Below, in pieces: positions 1 to 11,344 of a DNA stretch of 64,000 nucleotides. The DNA lies in the NCBI RefSeq assembly GCF_002288925.2, contig NW_022098021.1, positions 33,548,065 to 33,612,064 on the forward strand, in the 5' to 3' direction. The stretch is from Delphinapterus leucas. Taxonomy: Eukaryota; Chordata; Mammalia; Artiodactyla; Monodontidae. Each line of letters begins with the position of its first letter. Position 1 is the first letter of the stretch. The notes under the pieces were generated by a model. The model did not search any database. It was given only the letters and a program-made list of their open reading frames with translations, and was not told where the DNA came from. The translations under genes were made by a program, and so were the position numbers.

Positions 1-1238
1 GTAATCTTTCATGATCCTTTGTATTTCTGCAGTGTCCATTGTTACTTCTCCTTTTTAATTTCTAATTCTATTGATTTGAGTCTTCTCCCTTTTTTCTTGA
101 TGAGTCTGGCTAATGGTTCATCAATTTTGTTTATCTTCTCAAAAAACAAGCTTTTAAGTTTATTGATCTTTGCTACTGTTTCCTTCATTTCTTTTTCATT
201 TATTTCTGATATGATCTTTATGATTTCTTTCCTCCTGCTAATTTTGGGGTTTATTTGTTCTTCTTTCTCTAATTGCTTTAGGTGTAAGGTTAGGTTGTTT
301 ATTTGAGATGTTTCTTGTTTCTTGAGGTAGGATTGTACTGCTATAAACTTCCCTCTTAGAACTGCTTTTGCTGCATCCCATAGGTTTTGTGTAGTCATGT
401 TTTCATTGTCATTTGTTTATAGGTATTTTTTGATTTCTTCTTTGATTTCTTCAGTGATCTCTTGGTTATTTAGTAGTGTATTGTGTAGCCTCCATGTGTT
501 TGTATTTTTTACAGATTTTTTCCTTTAATTGATATCTAGTCTCATAGCGTTGTGGTCAGAAAAGATACTTGATATGATTTCAATTTTCTTAAATTTATCG
601 AGGCTTGATGTGTGACCCAAGATATGATCTATCCTGGAGAATATTCCATGAGCACTTGAGAAGAAAGTGTATTCTGTTGTTTTTGGATGGAATGTCCTAT
701 AAATATCAATTAAGTCCATCTTGTTTAAGGTATCATTGAAAGCTTGTGTTTCCTTATTTATTTTCATTTAGGATGATCTGTCCATTGGTGAAAGTGTGGT
801 GTTAAGGTCCCCTACTATGACTGTGTTACTGTTGATTTCCCCTTTTATGGTTGTTGGTATTTTTCTTATGTATTGAGGTGCTCCTATGTTGCATGCATAA
901 ATATTTACAATTGTTACCTTCTCTTCTTGGACTGATCCCTTGATCATTGTGTAGTGTCCTTCTTTGTCTCTTGTAATAGTCTTTGTTTTAAAGTCTATTT
1001 TCTCTGATATGAGTATTGCTATTCCAGCTTTCTTTTGATTTCCATTTGCATGGAATATCTTTTTCCATTCTCTCACTTTCAGTCTGTATATGTCTCTAGG
1101 TCTGAAGTGGGTCTCCTGTAGACAGTATATATATGGATCTTCTCTTTGTATTCATTCAGCCAGTTTATGTCTTTTGGTGGGAGCATTTAATCCATTTACA
1201 TTTAAGGTAGGTATTGATATGTATGTTCCTATTGCCAT
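1..1238 (-). pseudogene. L1 ORF2 remnant: N-terminal endonuclease domain and start of linker
   Basis: An ATG at 1238 (minus) opens a frame with the L1 endonuclease start motif TLNVNGLN. Further in are QETH, a VGDLN segment (usually GDFN) and the MDRSS motif; S-A-H-G and SDHNA of the endonuclease active-site region lie in 525-767. The frame is interrupted: a stop replaces the W of the usual EWIQ segment near 1150, a second stop sits at 768-770 directly after MDRSS where related copies read RQKINKE, and more stops follow before the open stretch 42-398. ORF2 supplies the nicking and reverse transcriptase activities of L1 in the cytoplasm and nucleus; this copy cannot. The remainder of ORF2 lies outside the window. 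Confidence 0.9.
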
Positions 1239-1299
1239 TTTCTTATTTGTTTTGAGTTTGTTACTTTATGTCTTTTCCTTCTCTTGTGTTTCCTGCCTA

Positions 1300-2224
1300 G
1301 AGAAGTTCCTTTAGCATTTGCTGTAAAGCTGGTTTGGTGGTGCTGAATTCTCTTAGCTTTTGCTTGTTTGTAAAGGTTTTAAGTTCTCTGTCAAATCTGA
1401 ATGAGATCCTTGCTGGGTAGAGTAATCTTGGCTGTAAGTTTTCCCTTTTCATCACTTTAAATATGTCCTGCCACTCCCTTCTGTCTTGCAGAGTTTCTGC
1501 TGAAAGATCAGCTGTTAACCTTATGGGGATTCCCTTGCATGTTATTTGTTGTTTTTCCTTTGCTGCTTTTAATAATTTTTCTTTGTATTTATTTTTGATA
1601 GTTTGATTAATACGTGTCATGGCATGTTTCTCCTTGGATTTATCCTGTATGGGACTCTCTGCCCTTCCTGTACTTGAGTGACTATTTCCTTTACCCTATT
1701 AGGGAAGTTTTCAACTACAATCTCTTCAAATATTTTCTCAATCCCTTTCTTTTTCTCTTCTTCTTCTGGGACCCCTATAATTTGAATGTTGGTAGTTTTA
1801 ATGTTGTCCCAGAGGTCTCTGAGACTCACCTCAGTTCTGTTCATTCTTGTAGAATGAGACTCACCTCAGTTCTGTTCATTCTTTTTTCTTTATTCTTCTC
1901 TGCAGTGGTTATTTCTACTATTTTATATTCCAGGTCACTTATCCATTCTTCTTCCTTAGTTATTCTGCTATTGATTCCTTCTAGAGAATTTTTAATTTCA
2001 TTTATTTTGTTGTTCATCATTGTTTGTTTGCTCTTTAGTTCTTCTAGGTCCTTGTTAAACTACTCTTGTATTTTCTCCATTCTATTTCCAAGATTTTACA
2101 TCATCTTTACTATCATTACTCTGAATTGTTTTTCAGGTAGACTGCCTATTTCCTCTTCATTTGTTTGGTCTGGTGGATATTTACCTTGTCCCTTCATCTG
2201 CTGTGTGTTACTCTGTGTTCTCAT
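1300..2224 (-). pseudogene. L1 ORF1 remnant (RNA-binding chaperone), frameshifted
   Basis: The probable start is the ATG at 2224 (minus). Recognisable parts in order are a decayed N-terminal coiled coil (about 1880-2224), the RRM-type core with the segments LRDLWDNIK and IIGVPE (1617-1844), and the C-terminal domain with SAETLQ, FKVMK and LREFSTTKPALQQ ending at 1300. The core and C-terminal domain lie in different frames, with the change near 1617. A 28-bp direct repeat with a 35-bp period (1821-1883) adds another shift at the coiled-coil/core boundary. Functional L1 ORF1p forms trimers that coat L1 RNA; this copy cannot make a full protein. Confidence 0.88.
1821..1883. repeat. 35-bp-period tandem duplication inside L1 ORF1
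   Basis: A 28-bp segment at 1821-1848 recurs exactly at 1856-1883 with a 7-bp spacer between the copies. The period of 35 is not a multiple of three, so it shifts the ORF1 frame. The other L1 copies in the window have the segment once. Confidence 0.9.
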
Positions 2225-2729
2225 TTTGTTTAACTTACTGTGTTTGGGGTCTCCTTTTTGCAGCCTGCAGGTTCATATTTCCTGTTGTTTTTGGTGTCTC
2301 TCCCCAGTGGCTAAGGTTGGTTCAGTGGGTTGTGTAGGTTTCTTAGGAGGGGTCTGTTTCCTGTGTTTTGGTGGATGAGGCTGGATCTTGTCTTTCTGGT
2401 GGGCAGGACTGCATCCGGTGGTGTGTTTTGGGGTGTCTAGGACTGTATTATGATTTTAGGCAGCCTCTCTGCTAATGGGTGAGGTTGTGTTCCTATCTTG
2501 CTAGGTGTTTGGCATAGGTTGTCCAGCAGTGTAGCTTGCTGGTTGTTCAGTGGAGCTGGGTTTTAGCATTGTGATGGAGATCTCTGGGAGAACTTTCCCT
2601 GTTTGATATTACGTGGAGCCAGAAGGCCTCTGGTGGAGCAATGACCTGAACGTGGCTCTCCCACCTCAGAGGCATAGGCCTGAGACCAGGCCAGAGCACC
2701 AAGACCTTGTCAGCTGCACAGCTCAGAAG

Positions 2730-3160
2730 AAAATGGGGAAAAAAAGAAAGAAAGAAAAACTAAACTAAGCTAAAATAAAGTTATTAAAATAAAAAAATAT
2801 TAAAATTAATAAAAAAAGAAGGAAGGAAAGAAAAGAGCATCCAAATCGAAAAACAAAGCCACCAATTATAACAAGCACTGAAAACTATACTAAAAACAAA
2901 AAAAAAACAACAAAAAACTGAACAGACAGAACCCTAAGACAAATGGTAAAAGGAAATCTATACAGACAAAATCACACAAAGAACCAGCACATACACACTC
3001 ACAAAAAGAGAAAAAGGAAAAAAAAAATCTATATATTAAAAAATAAAGGAAGAGGGCAACCAAATCAATAAAGAAATCTATCAATGACAATAAACTCTAA
3101 ATACTAAACTAAGATAAACATAAAACTAGATACAAATTAGATCCAGAAAGCAAACCCCAT
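2730..3160. repeat. A-rich, strand-asymmetric block in the L1 5' UTR
   Basis: About 430 bp are dominated by A on the plus strand (T on the L1 sense strand), with short AAAG, AAAT and AAAAC runs. It is part of the L1 leader, not a separate insertion, because recognisable leader sequence continues on both sides. Confidence 0.7.
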
Positions 3161-4350
3161 GTCTACAGTTGCTCACGAAGTCCACCTCCTCAATTTGGGA
3201 TGATTCATTGTCTATTCAGGTGTTCCACAGATGCAGGGTACATCAAGTTGATTGTGGAGATTTAATCTTCTGCTCCTGAGGCTGCTGGGAGAAATATCCC
3301 TTTCTCTTCTTTTTTCGCACAGCTCCTGGAGTTCAGCTTTGGATTTGGCCCTGCCTCTGCATGTAGGTCGTCTGAGGGCATCTGTTCTTCGCTCAGCAGG
3401 ACGGGGCTAAATTAACAGCTGATTAGGAGGCTCTGGCTCACTCAGGCGAGGGGGAGGGAGGGGTACGGAATGTGGGTCGAGCCTGCGGCGGCAGAGACCA
3501 CTGTGACATTGCAACAGTCTGTGTTCCTCCCGGGGAAGTTGTTCCTGGATCACGGGACCCTGGCAGTGGCAGGCTGCACAAGCTCCTGGGAGGGAGGTGT
3601 GGATAGTGACCTGTGCTTGCGCACAGGCTTCTTGGTGGCTGCAGCAGCAACCTTAGCATTTCATGCCCATCTCTGGTGTCCGTGCTGATAGCCGCAGCTC
3701 CCACCTGTCTCTGGAGCTCATTTAGGCAGTGCTCTAAATCCCCTCTCCTCACTCACCCTGAAACAACGGTCTCTTGCCTCTTAGGCAGTTCCAACATTTT
3801 TCCCAGACTCCCTCCTGGCTAGCTGTGGCGTACTAGCCCCTTTCAGGCTGTGTTCACGCAGCCAACCCCAGTCCTCTCCCTGGTATCTGGCCTCCGAAGC
3901 CTGAGCCTCAGGTCCCAACCCCCACCTGCCCCAGCGGGTGAGTAGACAAGCCTCTCAGGCTGATGAGTGCTGGTCGGCACCGATCCTCTGTGTGGGAATC
4001 TCTCTGCTTTGCCCTCTGCACCCCTATTTCTGCACTCTCTTCCATGGTTCCAAAGCTATGCCCCCCACCCCCCACCCCCGCCTTCCCCTGTCTCCACCAG
4101 TGAAGGGGCTTCCTAGTGTGTGGAAACCTTTCCTCCTTCACAACTCCCTCCCAGAGGTGAAGGTCCTGTCCCTATTCTTTTGTATTTTATTTCTTTTGTC
4201 CTACCCAGGTACGTGGGGAGTTTCTTGCCTTTTGGGAAGTCTGAAGTCTTCTGCCAGTGTTCAGTAGGTGTTCTGTAGAATTGTTCCACATATAGATGTA
4301 TTTCTGATGTATTTGTGGAGAGGAAGGTGATCTCCACGTCTTACTCCTCT

Positions 4351-4359
4351 GCCATCTTG
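4351..4359 (-). promoter_or_regulatory. YY1-like site at the L1 5' terminus
   Basis: The minus strand reads CAAGATGGC about 8 bp inside the L1 5' end. YY1 sites at this position direct accurate start-site use in well-studied L1s; function here is inferred. Confidence 0.6.
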
Positions 4360-4367
4360 AAGGTCTC

Positions 4368-7194
4368 TTATCATCCCTGGATTTTTACACTTTCAAAGTG
4401 AATCTTGGTATCTGGTGAGGATGCTTTTTTCCATAACATACAAAAGCCATTCCATCTGAATTAGTCAAAAAAGCATTTCTAAGCACTTGCTCACAATGGG
4501 CTCTACTAGGATAAGGGAGAAGGTTCTGTTATAGCCTCAGCTCTTGACCCCCTTCCCGTGCTTCTTAGATGTTGAAGCATCCACTAATATTTTAAAATCA
4601 AAACACTGTGTAGGAACACATTGCCAATTCCATGCAATATTTAAAGTAAGGTCTAAAATATATTTTATGCATAAAAGTAAATAGATTACACAAAGCTGAG
4701 TAGTTCATGTACAGGGAGGCCTGAGGCTGAAAAGAACTAAATATCTGATCTCTGAAATGATATAATCTGATGTCTTTGGGAAGGGCCCAGTCTATGAAAG
4801 ATGAAATTGTGAAAACAAATAAGAAAGTCTCTTACAAATCAACATGCAAGAGAGCAAGTGCATCAATCAGAAGCCCTGGTAACTTAGTGCTGCAGAAAAA
4901 ATAAAAATCACACATTGGAGATAAGCAATGCAAATGAAAAATAAAGCCATGCTTTTTTGCCCTATATGCTGATCTTAAGACAGGAGAATTGAAGCCCAAG
5001 ACTTTATAAAGGCAGTCAGGTTTCAGAATATACAACCAAACTACAAAGGAAAAGAAAAATTTATATATAGCATGTTTGTGTGTCTACAAAAAGCCAAACA
5101 TTTTTCAAGCCAAAAAGAATTCCAAACAGTAATACATTTTTTTTGAAACATTTAGGCCAAGTGATTTGCATTCATCCATTGTGAAATGAAAGTAGAATTT
5201 GTCAACCATTCATGAATAAGACATAAATCTTTATGACACCTACGTGGGAATGATATACAATGCCATGTTAAGTAATAACATCTGGTGGTGGGCAGATGTA
5301 AATAAAAGGCTAGACAAGGCAGAAGAGAAATCCTTATGGATTTGTAAGTATAAAATGTGGAAAATGGAATAGGCTATAAGCTTTACTGTTATATGTCCAA
5401 TATTCTATTTAGTATATTATAAAATATAGTTTGGAGTAATAGTTTGCAACCAGGAATAGAGTCAAGAATATTGAATGCTTTCTTAAGAAGCAATATTTTT
5501 TCTGAAGAGATCAGAAGAGAGAAACAAAATTGTACTCAAACTTATTTTTAAAAAACCCACACCAAGTAGTGAAAGCATCAATATGTTTCATTCCTGATAA
5601 ATATTTTAGAAATAAATACTAAGTTTATACAACTGACAAAACACTTGAGAGAATATTATCTATATTCCTGTAGAGAAAAACTGTGATTATCAAATGTCAA
5701 AACATACAGTGTATTTCACTGTAAAAAAAAAAAGTATCCTTTCCTGAAATATCCCCTGTTTATGACAGGAAAATAAGGTCTCTATATCCTAGAATAAGTT
5801 ATTACTGCTCACCTGTTTTACAATATGTCTAAATAGCAGGCAGACCATGCCATTATTTAACTTCCCCAGCCAGAGGCTACCTGCCGGCAAGGGGGAAACT
5901 GATTTGAACAGCTTCAAATAGACAAAGAATATTAAAGTCAGTCCTCTCTTGTCATCCTCACATTTATTTTGCTTCCTGCATGGGAACTAAATGTGGACGA
6001 ATTGTCTGAATAGTGAGAATGGCAACCTGTTCTATTTTTTAGGTCACAGACATTGGGGATTCTTACAGCCATGTTGTCATTTGGGGTGAGCTGCTTCTTG
6101 CTACTGATCTGGTTTCTTTTTCCATTAGCCACTCTGACTAGAGGCTACTCCAAATGTATCACTTCACTGGTATAGTTGGAGCTTCAAAACTGTGGTCTAA
6201 GGTCATGCATATGAGGCCTAGCAATGTTACGTACTAACCACCTAGCATCTCAGAGCTGCATTTCACCCAAATTAAAATTATATTTACATTATTAGATTTC
6301 CATGTGATTCAAATGTTTTATTAAGTGTGTTAAAGTGTTAGTTATTGCTGCTGCCTTGAAAGCTTTCAAATGACCTTGATTTTTAGTTAGCTTTTTATTA
6401 TTTCCACATTATGTTTTTTGGACTCCAGTGACCTTCTTTCAAGTTGATCTTGAGAGCTGAGTTTCCTGCTATCTAAATTCAGTGGAGTACTGTTAAGGCT
6501 TTTCTTTGCCTCACCTCTGTTAAGTAGCAGTAGTTTGGGATCTTTGCAGTTCTACTGAACTTAAACCCTATGGTCTTTACTACATTTTATGGTACTGCTA
6601 AAGATTATATTCATGGCTTCTGATAATCTGGACTTTAAAGAACTTTATGGGCATATCAAAGTCTGACATTTATTACATTCTTTCCTCCTTCAGTTTTCTG
6701 TGAACTTATTTAGCAACCAATTCATGAAACAAAAATCCATTATATTATACTCACTATGGGAAAAGGGGAAATCAGAAAGATACGTTTAAATCTACATATT
6801 TCTTTGGAAAAAATATGGTTCTGTCAGGCCAGCTTGCCAGACTAGAACCTATGGGCTCTAGTGCTGTGTTTCTGGAGGTTGGTTGTCTATTTCTGTTTCT
6901 TTCTTGATGGAGGATATGGCTTCCATCAGATATTCAAAGGCATTTGTGACACTCCTCCCGTGACCTTCAACCAAGGTAAATACTATGGTTTTATAGCATT
7001 ATGCCCATTCCAAGCTTAGAAAGAATGAAAATTCTTTAGCAGAACAATTCTTTGTAATTTTGGCCTTCATGTATGATATTTTTGGGCTGAAAAAATGCAC
7101 CCAATAGTCCAAGGTGTATTTTCAGTATATAAAATATATCAGAGAGGTCACAAATTCAACATGTCTGAAGTTGAATTCATCCTGTTCACCCTAT
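4368..7194. other. No gene or confidently named repeat seen
   Basis: AT-rich DNA between the L1 5' end and the MLT2-like LTR. Open frames at 4832-5035 and 5938-6132 are short, lack recognisable domains and have no splice context I can support. It may contain very old repeats that I cannot name. Confidence 0.5.
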
Positions 7195-7285
7195 TGTATT
7201 AGTCAGAGTTCTCTAGAGAAACACAACCAAGAGGATATCTCTCTCTCTCTCTATCTCTATCCATCTATCTCTAACTGTAGATACC

Positions 7286-7333
<48 letters not shown>

Positions 7334-7690
7334 AATTGGTTCATGCAATTATGGAGGCTGGCAAGCTCAACATATTCAGAGCTGCTATCCCAGTTAGAGT
7401 CTGAAGGCCAGCAGGCTGCTGTAGAACCAAGAAGAGCCCAGCTCAAAGGTTGAAAAGCAGGAGAATTCTCTCTTAATCGGGGGGAGGTCAGTCTTCTGTT
7501 CTTTTCAGTCCTTCAACTGATTACATGAGGTCTACCTACATTAAGAAGGGCAACCTGCTTTACTCAGTCTATCAATTTAAATGCTAATCTTATCCCAAAA
7601 TATTTTCACAGAAATACGCAGAGTAATGTTTGACCAAATATCTGAGCACCCTGTGGCCTAGTTAAGTTGACACATAAAATTAACCATCAA
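7195..7690 (-). mobile_element. Solo LTR, MLT2-like (ERVL class)
   Basis: In minus orientation the element begins with the ATGGTTAATTTTATGTGTCA-type start at 7690 and ends in ...CTAATACA at 7195, matching the remembered MLT2 LTR layout, including the GTTTGACCAAA-like segment and the GAGCCAATTCC-like segment before the polyadenylation region. Flanking pentamers CCTAT (7190-7194) and CTTAT (7691-7695) agree at four of five bases, as expected for an old ERVL target duplication. No internal viral sequence adjoins it. A CT/TA microsatellite has expanded in the 3' part of the LTR. Confidence 0.75.
7236..7331. repeat. Compound (CT)n / (TA)n microsatellite inside the LTR
   Basis: A CT/CTAT run at about 7236-7272 is followed by an uninterrupted TA run at 7290-7331 (about 21 units). 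The TA run is a candidate length-polymorphic site. Confidence 0.9.
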
Positions 7691-8564
7691 CTTATAAATG
7701 TGGACTTTAAGGGTCGATCCAGGTTTTGTGAAGAGTAGGGGTTATTAACATTTGGGGTAACTGAAGGAGACTGTGGAATTTCCATGTTTATGGGCCTTTA
7801 CAAGAAGATGAAACAGTTATTTCTCTAGGATGGTTTCATTGTGGATTTACTTTGTGGCCAGGCAATTGCCTGTTATGGACCCTTGAGATTTTTTTCTAGG
7901 CCAATACAGAAGTATAGAAACAATTTTGTAGCATTTAAATAATTTTGATTTCTTTTAAAAGCATATTTTGTGAAGCAATTGGAAGCCTAGAATAAAAAAT
8001 TGGTTAATTATACTCCATTCTGAATTGCCATCGAGGTGGAGAAAAAAACACATAAAATAATGTTAAATCATTTGGGGATTGCTTACAAGGACTGCAGCAT
8101 TCTAAAGCCCTTATGGGTTTATTGAAGAAAGTATGATTTCTCACATAAAAGCGGAAACTTTAGAGAAATCAGAGGATTTGAAGCTTTACCTGAAGTAGTC
8201 TTGGAAATAAATGTTCTCTTTTTTTCAGTACATTTGAACTGACTGGAAAGAGAGAAATACATTTTAATGCTTTTCAAATCCTCTCTGAGTTTCAGCTACT
8301 CCGACTCCTACAGAAAGCTTCAGGGAACAAGGGTATTGCCCATCTTGTCATTGTTACTTGGGCAGCAGCAGTCAAGGGTGAACAAGTTGTCTTGAATATG
8401 GTCTAGAGAGAAAAAAGTCATCTATTGGGATAGGTAAAGCAATGCTGTCAGGAATCCAGTGCCATTATTTGGTAAATACCATGAGGAAGAAAAACAGTAC
8501 TCAGGTTCTGAGGGCCTGTCAGGTAAGGAGACTAATCTAAGCAGAGGTGCCCTGTGGTATAAGG
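7691..8564. other. No gene or named repeat seen
   Basis: AT-rich DNA between the LTR and the MER1-like transposon. No open frame of note, no convincing motif. Confidence 0.45.
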
Positions 8565-8770
8565 CAGGGGTCCCCAACCTCTCGGCCCCACACCGGTACC
8601 AGTCTGTGACCTGTTAGGAGCCGAGCTGCACAGCAGGAGGTGAGCGGCAGGCAAGCAAGTGCTGCTCCCCTTTGCTCACATTACTGCCTGACCCATCCCC
8701 TGCCCCTGTCCATGGAAAAATTGTCTTCCATGAAACTGGTTCCTGGCGCCAAAAAGTTTGGGGACCACTG
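8565..8770. mobile_element. MER1-like hAT (Charlie group) non-autonomous DNA transposon
   Basis: The 206-bp element starts CAGGGGTCCCCAACC and ends TTTGGGGACCACTG, imperfect terminal inverted repeats of the MER1 group. The interior matches the ends of MER1 (ACCGGTACC, CACAGCAGGAGGTGAGCGG) with the usual internal deletion. Flanks GTATAAGG (8557-8564) and GCCTAAGG (8771-8778) agree at six of eight bases, as expected for an 8-bp hAT target duplication. Confidence 0.88.
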
Positions 8771-9239
8771 GCCTAAGGCATTCAGTGGTGAATGACCACA
8801 GGGGCAGGTCCTGGAAACCTTTCCCAGATGAATAGGTGTTCAAGGAACAAAGCTTGGCTGGGAAATTTTCAGGTCAGAAGTTGGGTTTGGAAGCTGGAAA
8901 GACAAGTATCAAGATGGAGAGAAAAGGTCAGGCTCAAAGAATTTCTGGTGTGTTCCACCTACTTGTAGCTTTACTTATACAATTCTTCCTTCTTATATTG
9001 CTCTTGCTTTGGGCACTCAAAAATACCCTGTATACTATCAGTTACAAGAATGCCCTGAAATTTGATTTGCTTTTGAAGCTTGCTCTCTATGTAATACTAT
9101 TTCTTGCTAAAGTCCACACTCTTGGATGAGAAAATGCACGCAATATCCCCCCATATAAGTATTTGAAAAAATAAAAAATTTGCACCAATTAAATAACAAA
9201 TGTAAGGGGCCATATTTACTTTTTATCTCAATCATCTCT
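8771..9239. other. No supported gene
   Basis: The 97-codon open frame at 8836-9129 has a hydrophobic C-terminal half (leucine-rich, 950-1050 bases downstream of no recognisable promoter) but no family resemblance I can name, and the surrounding DNA is ordinary AT-rich sequence. I treat it as chance. Confidence 0.4.
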
Positions 9240-9716
9240 AAACATTGCATTCATTAATTTTTTTATTGAAATATAGTTGATGTACAATAATTATGTTACT
9301 TGCAGGTATACTGCATAGTGATTTCAAATTTATACACATTATGACATGACCACCACAATAAGTTTAGTAACAATCTGTTCCCATACAAAGTTATTACAAT
9401 ATTATTGACCATATTTTTTTGCTGTATATTACGTCTCTGTGGCTAACTTATTTTATAACTAAAGGCTTGTATCTCGTAGTCCCTTCATCTACTTTACCCC
9501 CAACCCTCCTCTCCTCTGTCAAACACTCATTTGTTCTCTGTGTCTATTTTCATTTGTTTTCTTTGTTTTTTAGATTCCACATATAAATGAGATCATATAG
9601 TATTTGTCTTTCTCTATCTGACTTATTTTAATTAGCATAATATCCCCTAGATCCATCCATGTTGTTGCAAATGGCAAGATTTCATTTATTTTTATGATAA
9701 TAATAATCCATTGTAT

Positions 9717-9742
9717 ACACACACAGACACACACACACACAC
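9717..9742. repeat. (AC)n microsatellite in L1 near the ORF2 stop
   Basis: AC run with one GA interruption at the position where other L1 3' ends in this window have a TA run. Confidence 0.9.
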
Positions 9743-10031
9743 TGTAGCTTCTTTATCCATTCATCTATCAATAGATGACACTTGGGTTGCTTTCACATCT
9801 TGGTTATTGTAAATAATGCTACAATGTTCATAGGAGTGCATATATCTGTTCAAATCAGTATTTTTGTTTTCTTCAGGTAAATACCCAGAAATGAAATTGC
9901 TGGATCAAATGGAAGTTCTAGTTTTAATTTTTTGGAGGAACCTCCACACTATTTTGCATAGTGGCTACACCAATTTACCATCCCTCCAACAGCGCATGAG
10001 GGTTGGCTTTTCTCCACAATCTTGCCAACGT

Positions 10032-10043
10032 TTATTTGTTGTC
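10032..10043. repeat. Target-site duplication of the nested L1, left copy
   Basis: TTATTTGTTGTC, matching TTATTTATTGTC at 12333-12344 with one mismatch. The host L1 reads continuously when the DNA between the copies is removed. Confidence 0.85.
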
Positions 10044-10056
10044 TTTTTTTTTTTTT

Positions 10057-11281
10057 GCTTGTAGTAGTCTCTTATTATGTTTTGTATTTCTGTGGTGTCC
10101 ATTGTAACTTCTTTTTCATTTCTAATTTTATTGATTTGAGTTCTCTCCCTCTTTTTCTTGATGAGTCTGGCTAAAGGTTTATCAATTTTATTTATCTTCT
10201 CAAAGAACCAGCTTTTAGTTTTGTTTTCTTTGTATCTATTTCATTTATTTCTGCTCTGATCTTTATGATTTCTTTCCTTCTACTAACTTTGGGTTTTCTT
10301 TGTTGTTCTATATCTATTTCCTTTAGGGTTAAGGTTAGATTGTTTATTTGAGATTTTTCTTGTTTCTTGAGGTAGGATTGTATTGCTATAAACTTCCATC
10401 TCAGAGCTTTTGCTGCATCTCATAGGTTTTGGATCATCGTCTTTTCACTGTCATTTTTCTCCAGGCAGTTTTTGATTTCCTCGTTGATTTCTTCAGTGAT
10501 CTCTTGGTTATTTAGTAAAGTATCATTTAATCTCCATGTGTTTGTGTTTTTTACATTGTTTTTCCCTGTAGCTGCTTTCTAATCTCATAGCACTGTGGTT
10601 GGAGAAGATACTTGATATGACTTCAATTTTCTTAAATTTTCTGAGGCTTGATTTGTGACCCTAGATGTAATATATCCTGGAAAATGTTCCATGTGCACTT
10701 GAGAAAAAAGTGTAATCTGCTCTTTTCAGATGGAATATCCTATAAATATCAATTAAATCTACCTGGTCTATTGTGTCATTTAAAGCTTCTGTTTCCTTAT
10801 TAATTTTCTGTCTGGATGATCTGTCCATTAGTGTAAGTGAGATGTTAAATTCCCCCACTATTATGGTGTTACTATCGATTTCTTCTTTTATAGCTGTTAG
10901 CATTTGCCTTATGTATTGATGTGCTCCTATATTGGGTACATATATATTTGTAATTGTTACATCTTCTTCTTGGATTGATCCCTTGATCATTACATAGTGT
11001 CCTTCCTTATCTCTTGTAACATTCTTTATTTTAAAGTCTATTTTATCTGATCTGAGTATTGCTACTCCAGTTTTCTTTTGACTTCCATTTTCATGGAATA
11101 TCTGTTTCCATCCCCTCACTTTCAGTCTGTATGTGTCCCTAGGTCTGAAGTGGGTCTCTTATAGACAGCATATATATTGGTCTTGTTTTTGTATACATTC
11201 AGTGAGCCTCTGTCTTTTGGTTGTAGCATTTAATCCATTCACCTTTAAAGTAATTATTGTTATGTATGTTCCTATTCCCAT
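10057..11281 (-). pseudogene. Nested L1 ORF2, truncated before the polymerase domain
   Basis: The ATG at 11281 (minus) begins MGIGTYITIITLKVNGLN, where related copies read TLNVNGLN. The longest open part, 10661-11119, holds KKTGVAILRSDKIDF, the segment VGEFN (usually VGDFN, so the acidic catalytic position reads E), MDRSSRQKINKE and FFSSAHGTFSRI. The coding region stops at the premature poly-A, at roughly 408 codons, so the reverse transcriptase and cysteine-rich domains were never copied. Additional stops exist downstream of 10661. Confidence 0.88.
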
Positions 11282-11344
11282 TTTCTTAATTGTTTTGGGT
11301 TTGTTTTTGCAGGTCCTTTTCTTCTCTTGTGTTCCCCACTTAGA

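Larger units (their letters stand above)
1..4367 (-). mobile_element. LINE-1, 5' portion with intact 5' end (3' part beyond the window)
   Basis: Read on the minus strand, the element runs from its 5' terminus near 4367 through a long 5' UTR (about 2225-4367), ORF1 (about 1300-2224) and the first part of ORF2 (1238 to the window edge). The 5' terminus is recognised by a CAAGATGGC motif followed by an AGGAGTAAGAC-type start typical of cetartiodactyl L1. The gap between ORF1 and ORF2 is only about 60 bp, shorter than in the L1s at 9252 and 45105. Both reading frames are broken, so it is a dead copy, although the 5' end was not truncated on insertion. The second target-site duplication is outside the window. 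Confidence 0.93.
2225..4367 (-). promoter_or_regulatory. L1 5' UTR with internal-promoter character
   Basis: This 2.1-kb leader precedes ORF1. It has three parts in element order: a GC-richer, CpG-containing outer third (about 3200-4367), a strand-asymmetric block that is A-rich on the plus strand (about 2730-3160), and a proximal part next to ORF1. L1 leaders carry an RNA polymerase II promoter. Here that role is inferred from position and from the YY1-like motif at the tip, not shown. Open frames inside it (for example 3438-3752 and 3908-4141) have no L1 or host protein features and are chance. Confidence 0.75.

Noticed and set aside
3438..4267. Overlapping frames on both strands in a GC-richer region resembling a CpG island with a gene
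   Set aside because: The region is the L1 5' UTR; its edges are the L1 5' tip and the A-rich leader block.
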